Positions 30,629-37,868 of a stretch of DNA of 64,000 nucleotides are shown here, piece after piece. The stretch's first letter is position 1. Every line of letters begins with the position of its first letter. A model generated the notes under the pieces. It made no database searches. It worked only from the letters and a program-made list of their open reading frames with translations, and had not been told where the DNA came from. Position numbers and translations under genes: made by a program. The stretch spans positions 1 through 64,000 of the forward strand of contig CAILKO010000043.1 in NCBI GenBank assembly GCA_903834835.1. Reading direction: 5' to 3'. This DNA is from an uncultured Pseudomonadota bacterium (GTDB taxonomy: Bacteria; Pseudomonadota; Gammaproteobacteria; Burkholderiales; SG8-39).

Positions 30629-32158
30629 TCAGTGTTCCGGGCGCATGTGTGGAAACAGGATCACGTCGCGGATGGACGGGCTGTCGGTGAGCAGCATGAC
30701 GAGCCTGTCGATCCCCAGGCCGGCGCCCGATGCGGGCGGCATGCCGTACTCGAGGGCCCGGATATAGTCAGCGTCATAGAACATCGCTTCATGATCGCCT
30801 GCATCCTTCAGTTTCGCCTGTTGGTGAAACACTTCGGCCTGCAACTCGGGGTCGTTCAGCTCGGAGAACCCGTTCGCGATTTCCTTGGCATCGACGAACA
30901 GCTCGAATCGCTCCGCGATCTCGGGGTCGCTGGACTTGCGTCGTGAAAGCGGGGAAACCTCCGCCGGAAAATCGAGCACGAAGGTCGGCTCGATCAGATT
31001 CTTCTCGGCGATCGTCTCGAACAGCATCAGGTGGAGCGCGCCCCAGCCATGATGCGGCAGTATTTCCACCTTCCGTTCGCGCAGCTTGCCGGCGAGAAAG
31101 TCGCGATCGCGCAGCTGGGCATCGGACCAGTGCTCGGGCGCGTGGCGCTGGATGGCCTGGGCCATCGTCATCTTGGTGAAGGGTTTGTTGAAGTCGAAGC
31201 TCTTGCCCTGGTAGCTCACCTGGGCAGTGCCCAGCGCACGCTCGGCCGCGCTGCGTATCACGCGCTCCATGAGCGTCATCATGTACCCGTACTCGGTGAA
31301 GGCGCAGTACACCTCCATCATCGTGAACTCCGGGTTGTGGCGCGTCGAGATGCCTTCGTTCCGGAAGTTGCGGTTGATCTCGTAGACTTTTTCGATGCCG
31401 CCCACGACCAGGCGCTTGAGGTAGAGCTCCGGCGCGATCCGCAGGAACATGTCCATGTCGAGCGCATGGTGGTGGGTCTGGAATGGCCGCGCTGTCGCAC
31501 CACCGGGAATCGGCTGCAGCATCGGCGTCTCCACCTCCAGATAGGCCATCGATCCGAGCACCTCGCGGATTGCGGACACCACCCGCGAGCGCACAGCGAA
31601 AACAAGCCGCGAGTGCTCGTTCACGATCAGGTCGACATAGCGCTGGCGGTAACGTTGTTCCATGTCGGTGAGGCCGTGCCACTTCTCGGGTAGCGGGCGG
31701 ATCGACTTGGTTAGCAGGCGGATCTCGTGGGCGCGCAGCGTCAGTTCGCCGGTCCGCGTCTTGAACAGGATTCCGGACACGCCAATGATGTCGCCGATGT
31801 CCCAGTGCTTGAACGCGGCGTGGTTCGCCTTGCCCGCGGAATCGTCCGCGACATAGATCTGGATCCTGCCGGAGGTGTCCTGCAGCACCCCGAAGCTGGC
31901 CTTGCCCATCACCCGCTTCAGCATCAGCCGTCCGCCGATCGTTGCCTGCGGTTGCTCCTTTTCGAGGTCTTCCTTCGACATTTCGCCAAAGTTCTCGTCC
32001 AGCCTGCGAGCGAGTTCATTGCGGAAAAAATCGTTCGGATAGGCGTCGCCTTCGGCGCGCAATGCCTCCAGCTTCGCGCGGCGTTCGGCCATGATCTTGT
32101 TTTCGTCGGCCGCCGGCTCGTGTCCTTCGGCTGCTGGGGTCTGATCCTTGTTTTCCAT
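30629..32158 (-). CDS. lysS: Lysine--tRNA ligase (class II)
   Basis: 509 residues. N-terminal OB-fold anticodon-binding domain (about 60-160; GRLMLKRVMGKASFGVLQDT), then a class II core with motif 2 RNEGISTRHNPEFTMMEVY and motif 3 GAGLGIDRLVMLLTDSPSIR. It charges tRNA-Lys. AGGGAG precedes the ATG at 32158. It lies downstream of prfB, the same order as in E. coli, but here a 24-bp perfect inverted repeat sits between them. Confidence 0.97.
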   Translation of the reverse strand: MENKDQTPAAEGHEPAADENKIMAERRAKLEALRAEGDAYPNDFFRNELARRLDENFGEMSKEDLEKEQPQATIGGRLMLKRVMGKASFGVLQDTSGRIQIYVADDSAGKANHAAFKHWDIGDIIGVSGILFKTRTGELTLRAHEIRLLTKSIRPLPEKWHGLTDMEQRYRQRYVDLIVNEHSRLVFAVRSRVVSAIREVLGSMAYLEVETPMLQPIPGGATARPFQTHHHALDMDMFLRIAPELYLKRLVVGGIEKVYEINRNFRNEGISTRHNPEFTMMEVYCAFTEYGYMMTLMERVIRSAAERALGTAQVSYQGKSFDFNKPFTKMTMAQAIQRHAPEHWSDAQLRDRDFLAGKLRERKVEILPHHGWGALHLMLFETIAEKNLIEPTFVLDFPAEVSPLSRRKSSDPEIAERFELFVDAKEIANGFSELNDPELQAEVFHQQAKLKDAGDHEAMFYDADYIRALEYGMPPASGAGLGIDRLVMLLTDSPSIRDVILFPHMRPEH

Positions 32159-32211
32159 TCGACTACTCCCTGGCTCCGGAACGTGTGGTGCCGGTTCTGC
32201 CTTTAATTGAA

Positions 32212-32261
32212 TCTCCCGTTTTCCGACATGCTGGCAGGCCAGCATGTCGGAAAACGGGAGA
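32212..32261. repeat. Perfect 24-bp inverted repeat between prfB and lysS
   Basis: The left arm (32212-32235, beginning TCTCCCGTTTTCCGACATG) is the exact reverse complement of the right arm (32238-32261), separated by AG. In RNA it would form a near loopless 24-bp hairpin upstream of lysS and after the prfB stop. No T-tract follows on either strand, so it is not a standard terminator. It could be a processing or attenuation hairpin, or a small dispersed repeat. Confidence 0.8.
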
Positions 32262-32318
32262 CCTGCTTCCTTCTGCCTGTGGCGCTTAAGCTCTCAGTTG
32301 TGCGACTCGAGTGCTGCC

Positions 32319-33423
32319 CTACACCCCCTGCTTCAGACTGGCCGTGATGAACTGATCCAGATCGCCGTCGAGCACCGATTGCGTGGCGCCGACCTCGATT
32401 CCGGTGCGCAGATCCTTGATGCGCGACTGGTCGAGCACGTAGGAGCGGATCTGGTGACCCCAGGCGATGTCGGTTTTTTCCGCCTCCATCTTGTCCTGAA
32501 CGGCCTGGCGCTTGCGCATTTCGAGTTCGTAGAGACGCGACTTCAGCATTGCCATGGCCTCTGCCCGGTTGCGGTGCTGGGAGCGATCGTTCTGGCACTG
32601 CACGACGACGCCGGTAGGCAGGTGCGTGATGCGCACCGCGCTGTCGGTACGATTGACGTGCTGGCCGCCGGCGCCCGAGGCGCGGTAGGTGTCGATGCGC
32701 AGGTCGGCGGGATTGATGTCGATTTCCACGCTGTCGTCCACCTCGGGGTAGACGAACACGCTGGCGAAGGAGGTGTGACGCCGTGCGTTGGAATCGAAGG
32801 GGCTCTTGCGCACCAGGCGGTGAACGCCGGTTTCCGTGCGCAGCGTGCCGAAGGCGTACTCGCCGCTGATCTTCAGCGTGGCGCTCTTGATGCCCGCGAC
32901 CTCGCCCTCAGACTGTTCGAGTATCTCCACGCTGAAGCCCTTGCGCTCCGTATAGCGCAGGTACATGCGTTCCAGCATCGCGGCCCAGTCCTGGGCCTCC
33001 GTGCCGCCAGAGCCGGATTGAACGTCGAGGAAGCAGTTGTTCGGGTCGAGCGGGTTGGAGAACATGCGCCGGAATTCGAACTTCTCGACCTCCGTCTCCA
33101 GCGCGCGGATCTCGCCCGCCAGGGATTCGAGCGTCGCGTCGTCTTCTTCGGCGCGCGCCATCTCGAACAGCTCGCGTGTGTCGCTGATCCCCGTGCCCAC
33201 GCGTTCCAGCGTAAGCACGATGTTGTCGAGCGTCTTCTTTTCCTTGCCGAGCTCCTGGGCGCGCTGCGGACTCTCCCAGAGTTTCGGGTCCTCAAGCTCA
33301 CGGTTCAGCGTCGCGAGGCGTTCCTTGCGCGTATCGAAGTCAAAGATACCTCCGCAGCTCGGCCGTGCGCGAGGCAAGGTCGGCGAGCGTGGAGACGAGC
33401 TGGTTGAGGCGTTCGGCTTCCAT
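32319..33423 (-). CDS. prfB: Peptide chain release factor 2, expressed by programmed +1 frameshift
   Basis: The first 27 codons run from ATG 33423 to an in-frame TGA at 33340-33342; a +1 shift at CTT-T-GAC continues in the next frame to 32319, giving about 367 residues. The second frame has the RF2 stop-recognition motif SPF ([18 protein letters not shown]) and the catalytic GGQ ([20 protein letters not shown]). RF2 terminates at UGA and UAA and controls its own level through the shift. lysS is downstream. Automated calling may miss the first 27 codons. Confidence 0.95.
33339..33353 (-). promoter_or_regulatory. RF2 programmed frameshift signal
   Basis: On the minus strand the sequence reads GGAGGTATCTTTGAC: a Shine-Dalgarno-like GGAGG just upstream, the slippery CTT and the in-frame stop TGA followed by C. 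This matches the widely conserved RF2 autoregulatory site, where low RF2 favours the +1 shift. Confidence 0.95.
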
Positions 33424-33509
33424 AGTTCCAGACAGGAGTGGTAATTGCTGCGCGCAAGTAGCGAGCGGAGCGCCAGATTATAGCGGGGCGGGGCAGTACG
33501 CCCCGCGGC

Positions 33510-34187
33510 TCACCCCCGATTCTTGACCGGCACTGCAGAGCCGTGCAGTGCATCGGCCGCGTTCGAGGCAAGGAACAGGATCACCTCGGCGAGCTGGGCC
33601 GGCGATACCCACAGGGCGGGGTCGGCATCGGGCATGTCGGCACGATTCTGGGGAGTATCGATGATGCTCGGCAGCACGCAGTTCACGTTGATGCCGCGGT
33701 CTTTCAGTTCCGCCGCCATGCTTTCCGTGAGCCGGATCACCACTGACTTGGCAGCGCAGTAAGCGCCCATCATCGGCAGGCCGGCAAGCGCCGCCGCGGC
33801 GCCGATGTTCACGATCCGGCCGGCGCCGCGCGCGAGCATCCCGGGCACGACGGCGCGGCTTGCGTTCAAAAGCGTGCGCACGTTCAGGTCGAACATGCGG
33901 GTCCAGACCGCGTCGTCGGTTTCATGCACCGGCGTGCCTATCGCGAAGCCGCCCGCGACGTTGCAGAGGACGTCCACTGCACCGAGCGATTCCAGAGCCG
34001 CGCGGCTGGCTGCCGCGTCCAGCAAGTCGACGGGGTGCCGGCTGATGCCTGCGGGCGCCGCGTCGGACGAAAAGCCGAGGTCGAGCAAGGCCACGCGCGC
34101 GCCCCGCTGGAGTGCGAGCGCGGCGACCGCGCGCCCGAGATTGCCGTTGCCGCCCGTGACGGCGACCAGTTTTCCATCAAATCGCAT
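33510..34187 (-). CDS. SDR-family protein lacking the usual catalytic serine
   Basis: 225 residues. Nucleotide-binding VTGGNGNLGRAVAALALQRG and NVAGG are SDR-like, and AYCAAK supplies the Tyr-x-x-x-Lys pair. The position 13 residues before that Tyr, normally the catalytic Ser, is Ala (IVNIGAAAALAGLPMMGAY), so the enzyme is atypical and may use another residue or have low activity. It is divergent from the receiver-MBL gene, with a 108-base gap holding a GATGTTAACATC palindrome. Substrate unknown. Confidence 0.8.
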   Translation of the reverse strand: MRFDGKLVAVTGGNGNLGRAVAALALQRGARVALLDLGFSSDAAPAGISRHPVDLLDAAASRAALESLGAVDVLCNVAGGFAIGTPVHETDDAVWTRMFDLNVRTLLNASRAVVPGMLARGAGRIVNIGAAAALAGLPMMGAYCAAKSVVIRLTESMAAELKDRGINVNCVLPSIIDTPQNRADMPDADPALWVSPAQLAEVILFLASNAADALHGSAVPVKNRG

Positions 34188-34252
34188 GGGTCCTCCCTGC
34201 CGTCGCGTGTCGTCCCGGTCCCGGAGGACTCCGGGCGTCTGCGGCGGCGGGC

Positions 34253-34264
34253 GATGTTAACATC
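34253..34264. promoter_or_regulatory. Short perfect palindrome GATGTTAACATC in a divergent promoter region
   Basis: A 12-bp perfect palindrome lies between the SDR start (34187, minus) and the receiver-MBL start (34296, plus). It shares ATGTTA with the GTAACAT motif but lacks its spacing. It could be an operator or chance. Confidence 0.3.
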
Positions 34265-34295
34265 CGAGCCTCTTTCACCCAGCGGGACCCGTGGC

Positions 34296-35525
34296 ATGAA
34301 GTTCTACGTCGTGGACGATGATCCGGACATCATTTCGCTGCTGGAAAAGATGCTCTCGGGGGCCGGCCACGAAGTCGTGACCTCCGGCTCCAGTCGCTAT
34401 GCGCTGGAGAACATTCCCGTCGTGCGGCCGGATTGCGTCATCACCGACCTCATGATGCCGGAGATGGACGGCTTCGAGCTCACGCGCGTTCTGCGCAGCC
34501 GGCCCGAGCTCGCGGGACTGAAGATCATCGTCCTGTCGACCAAGACCTATGATTTCGATCGGCGCAGGGCGAAAGAGCTCGGCGCGGATGGTTACATCAC
34601 GAAACCGATCCGGCGCGAGCTGCTGCTGCCGCAGATCGACGAGATCGTGTCGCACAAGGTGACGGTGAACTACTGGGGCGTGCATGGGACGCTTCCGGTA
34701 CCCGGACCGCACACCCTGCGCTATGGCGGCAACACGCCCTGCGTGTCGGTCGAGGTTGGCGGTGGCGAGCCGCTCTATGTGTTCGACTGCGGCTCAGGCA
34801 TCAAGAAGCTGTCCGATCGCGTGATGGGGTCGAAGGAACCGCGCTTCTCGGCGCGCATCTTCATCTCCCATCCGCACTGGGACCACATCAACACCATTCC
34901 GTTCTTTGCCCCGCTGTACATTCGCGGCAACCAGGTGGAGGTCTATGGCCCGTATCAGGGCGACCTGACGATCGACCGGGTGGTGAGCGCACAGATGGAG
35001 AGCGTCTATTTCCCGGTCACCATACGCGAATTCGGCGCGCGGCTCACGTTCCGAGATCTGCGCGAGGAGAGCCTGACCTTCGGGCCGGTTCGCATCGACA
35101 CGATGCTGCTCAAGCATCCGGGCTACTGCCTCGGCTACCGCCTGTCGGCGCACGGGCGATCGGTGTGCTACATCACCGACAACGAGCTCTATCTGCCGAG
35201 CGACGCGCGCTACGACGAGCGTTACGTCGAGCGCCTGGCGGACTTCGTGCGCGGCGCGGACACCCTGATTACCGATGTCACGTACCGCGACCACGAGTAT
35301 CCGTCCAAGGTGGACTGGGGTCACTCGTCGGTAAGCATGGTGGCTGATCTGGCGGCACGGGCCGAGGTGAGACGCCTGCAGCTCTTTCACCATGATCCGG
35401 ACCAGACCGACGACGACATCGACGCGAAGCTTTCGGAGATGCGCGCCGCGCTCGCGAAGCTCGGTGGGCCAGGCTGCCGCGTTCAGTGCGAGGCGCCGGC
35501 CGAGGGCACGGAACTGATCCTCTGA
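34296..35525 (+). CDS. Response-regulator receiver fused to a metallo-beta-lactamase-fold hydrolase
   Basis: 409 residues. Residues 1-118 form a receiver domain with phosphoacceptor Asp51 (CVITDLMMPEMDGFE), acidic DDD near the N-terminus and Lys103 (YITKP). Residues about 125-400 form an MBL-fold hydrolase with the metal motif H192-x-H194-x-D196-H197 (SHPHWDH), and later His/Asp in KHPGY, ITDVTYRDHE and FHHDPDQTDDD. A phosphorylation-controlled hydrolase or phosphodiesterase is suggested; the substrate is unknown. No histidine kinase is adjacent. The frame is open upstream, but ATG 34296 begins the receiver fold. Confidence 0.88.
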   Translation: MKFYVVDDDPDIISLLEKMLSGAGHEVVTSGSSRYALENIPVVRPDCVITDLMMPEMDGFELTRVLRSRPELAGLKIIVLSTKTYDFDRRRAKELGADGYITKPIRRELLLPQIDEIVSHKVTVNYWGVHGTLPVPGPHTLRYGGNTPCVSVEVGGGEPLYVFDCGSGIKKLSDRVMGSKEPRFSARIFISHPHWDHINTIPFFAPLYIRGNQVEVYGPYQGDLTIDRVVSAQMESVYFPVTIREFGARLTFRDLREESLTFGPVRIDTMLLKHPGYCLGYRLSAHGRSVCYITDNELYLPSDARYDERYVERLADFVRGADTLITDVTYRDHEYPSKVDWGHSSVSMVADLAARAEVRRLQLFHHDPDQTDDDIDAKLSEMRAALAKLGGPGCRVQCEAPAEGTELIL

Positions 35526-35568
35526 TTCCCGCGGCACCGCATTGGATCGGGCGGGGCGTGAACGGGCG

Positions 35569-36045
35569 CTACAGAACGCCCGCCGCAAGTCCTGCCGCAA
35601 AGGTCGCACCCAGCTCCTCGCAGCGCCCGACGATTTCCGGAGTGAGTTCGCCCAGCGCGATGATGGGTTCGTGCCGGCGCCGCAGCCTGAGCCCGGTAAC
35701 AATGCGCTCCACCGAACTCACCGCGCCGCGTCCATCCTGTCCCGCGCCCACGAACAGCGCCCAGGGCCGGCCTTCGATCCTGCCCTCGCAGGGATAGAAC
35801 ACGCGTTCGAGAAAATCCTTCATCAGGCCGGACATGTAGCCGAAATTTTCGGGCGTACCGAGGATCAGCGCGTCCGCTGCGAGCACGTCTTCGGGCCCAG
35901 CCTCGGGAGCGCGCTTCAAGACGAGTTCGACTTCTGTCAGTGCCTCGGCCTGCTCAAGCGCGCGTCGTGCGCCGCGCGCGACCGCCTCGGCCATTGCAGC
36001 GGTCTTCGCGCTGCGGCTCTGGTACACCACGAGCAGCGTTTTCAT
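35569..36045 (-). CDS. Flavodoxin-like / NAD(P)H-dependent FMN oxidoreductase
   Basis: 158 residues with a flavodoxin-like fold: LLVVYQSRSAKTAAMAEAVA forms the phosphate-binding first loop, and ADALILGTPENFGYMSGLMK matches the family's FMN-contacting loop, as in WrbA-like and other flavodoxin-fold reductases. Its start overlaps the mtfA stop by 4 bases, so the two are co-transcribed. The partner and substrate are unknown. Confidence 0.78.
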   Translation of the reverse strand: MKTLLVVYQSRSAKTAAMAEAVARGARRALEQAEALTEVELVLKRAPEAGPEDVLAADALILGTPENFGYMSGLMKDFLERVFYPCEGRIEGRPWALFVGAGQDGRGAVSSVERIVTGLRLRRRHEPIIALGELTPEIVGRCEELGATFAAGLAAGVL

Positions 36046-36800
36046 CGCGCGGCACGCGCCGCCGGATCCTGGCGGTAGAAGCGCGCAAGCTGTGCATACA
36101 CGTCTGGGTAGCGGCGTCGTGTCTCGGCGGGCTCCACGAAGAATGCCTCGCTCGTGACGGCAAAGAATTCAGCCGGGTGCTCACCGCCGTAAGGGTCGAG
36201 CCAGGTGTCGCGGCCGCGATCGAGCGCATCGCAGAAGCCCTCGTAGGCGACGCGGAACGCGTCGCTCCAGGCGCGGCGGTCCATGTCGGCGTGCAGCGGC
36301 GGGAGGCCGTCGGCATCGCTGTTCAGCATGTCCAGCTTGTGTGCGAATTCGTGGATCACCACGTTCAGTTCTGATTCATGCGCGGTCGCATCCCAGGAGA
36401 GCACCACCGGGCCGCCCTGCATCGCCTCGCCGGCGAGCTCGTCGGTCCATTCGTGCACGACACCTGCCTCGTCCACGTCGCTGCGCTCCACGCGGAAGTC
36501 GGAGGGGTAGACCACGATCCCGTGCCACCCGCGGTACCAGTCGATGCCCAGTTCGAGTACGGGCAGGCAGGCCTGTGCGGCCACGGTGAGGCGTACGCGG
36601 TCGTCCGGGTCCAGCCCGTGCGTTCCCGTGAACTCCTTCTCGTCGAGGAAAATGAGCGACAGCTCGCGCAGCCGGCCATCCTCGTCCGGAGTCAGCGCGC
36701 GCAGACAGTCGAGCCGGCCGGTGACTTCGCGCCAGAGCATCTCGTCGATCGCATGCCGGGCGAGTACCCGGCGCCTACGCAGATCACGCAGGAACCCCAC
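36042..36800 (-). CDS. mtfA: MtfA-like zinc-dependent peptidase
   Basis: 252 residues. M90 family metallopeptidase with the zinc motif HEFAHKLDMLNSDADGLPP and a later Glu region PAEFFAVTSEAFFVEP, close in layout to E. coli MtfA, which titrates the glucose repressor Mlc. Other parts such as GIVVYPSDFRVE and GPVVLSWDATAHES also fit. Mlc itself may be absent from this lineage, so the cellular target is unknown. It is 7 bases downstream of the EamA gene and overlaps the flavodoxin-like gene. Confidence 0.88.
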   Translation of the reverse strand: MGFLRDLRRRRVLARHAIDEMLWREVTGRLDCLRALTPDEDGRLRELSLIFLDEKEFTGTHGLDPDDRVRLTVAAQACLPVLELGIDWYRGWHGIVVYPSDFRVERSDVDEAGVVHEWTDELAGEAMQGGPVVLSWDATAHESELNVVIHEFAHKLDMLNSDADGLPPLHADMDRRAWSDAFRVAYEGFCDALDRGRDTWLDPYGGEHPAEFFAVTSEAFFVEPAETRRRYPDVYAQLARFYRQDPAARAAR

Positions 36801-36807
36801 GCGGGCC

Positions 36808-37710
36808 TCAGTGAGCCTGCGGCCGGCTGGCGAGCCAGACGCCGGCCAGCGTAAGCGCGAAGCCGATCGCGTGATACGGCCTGGGAATCTCGCCGAGGAT
36901 CAGCACCGCCATGATGATGCCCACCGGCGGAACCATGTTCAGATAGATTCCGGTTGCCGTGGAACCGATCGCCTTCACACCGATTCCCCAGATCGCGTAG
37001 TTGATGACCGACAGGACGACCGCGACGTAGAACACTGCGAAGATGACATCCGGCCGCAGCCGCAGTCCGCCCGTTCCGGAGGCGATTTCCGCTAGATAGA
37101 AAGGGGCCATCGGCACGAGCCCGACCAGCGCGATGGCGAGCAGGAATTCGAGCTGGGTGAGCCCCGCGGGACGCAGCCGCAGACACGCCGTGTAGAGCGC
37201 CCACAGTGCCACGCTGCCGAGTATCCAGAGATCCCCGTGATCGAAGCTGAGTGCTGCCAGCACCTTCGGATCGAGACGCGTGACGATCGCCAGGATGCCG
37301 AGGAACGAGATCGTCACCCCGGCAACCGCGTTGGCACGGATGCGCTCGCGGAAGATTGCCCAGGCGAACACCGGTATCAGCGCGGGCGTGACCGCCTGCA
37401 ACAGCAGCGCATTGGTCGCGCTGGTGGCCTGGATGCCGCGGTAGGCGAGGATGGAATAGATGCCCGTGCCGGTGATGCCGAAGAAGGCGAGCTGCAGCCA
37501 CGTGCCGCGCAACTGGGCGCGCTTGCGGTACAGCCCGGGCCCGGCAACCGCAACAAGTACCAGGGTCGCGACGGCCCAGCGCCAGAATGCGAGCGTGGTC
37601 GCGCTGAATTCCTCTCGTACCCCGCGCGCCACGATCCAGTGTCCGGCCCAGAGCAGCGTCGAGGATCCGAGCAGGAAGTGCGGCGACGCGAGGGGGCGTG
37701 GCAGGTTCAT
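36808..37710 (-). CDS. EamA/DMT-family transporter
   Basis: 300 residues with about ten hydrophobic segments in two homologous halves, as in EamA drug/metabolite transporters (FLLGSSTLLWAGHWIVARGV, ALLLQAVTPALIPVFAWAIF, and GIYLNMVPPVGIIMAVLILG in the second half). The frame is open further upstream, but ATG 37710 gives the family start. Likely an inner-membrane exporter of small metabolites, substrate unknown. It precedes mtfA with a 7-base gap and is divergent from relA. Confidence 0.87.
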   Translation of the reverse strand: MNLPRPLASPHFLLGSSTLLWAGHWIVARGVREEFSATTLAFWRWAVATLVLVAVAGPGLYRKRAQLRGTWLQLAFFGITGTGIYSILAYRGIQATSATNALLLQAVTPALIPVFAWAIFRERIRANAVAGVTISFLGILAIVTRLDPKVLAALSFDHGDLWILGSVALWALYTACLRLRPAGLTQLEFLLAIALVGLVPMAPFYLAEIASGTGGLRLRPDVIFAVFYVAVVLSVINYAIWGIGVKAIGSTATGIYLNMVPPVGIIMAVLILGEIPRPYHAIGFALTLAGVWLASRPQAH

Positions 37711-37868
37711 GGAGCCGGAAGATACCCCAGTCCCACGGCGTGCGCCGCGCGCCCGGCGATATCCGCCGCACTGGCTCGGAACTTGCGTTGCGCGGGGACA
37801 TGGAGGCGATATTTCGTGCAGCGCCGGACGGGCACGGTTTTCCCGGTCTGGCTTTCCTAGAATAAGCC

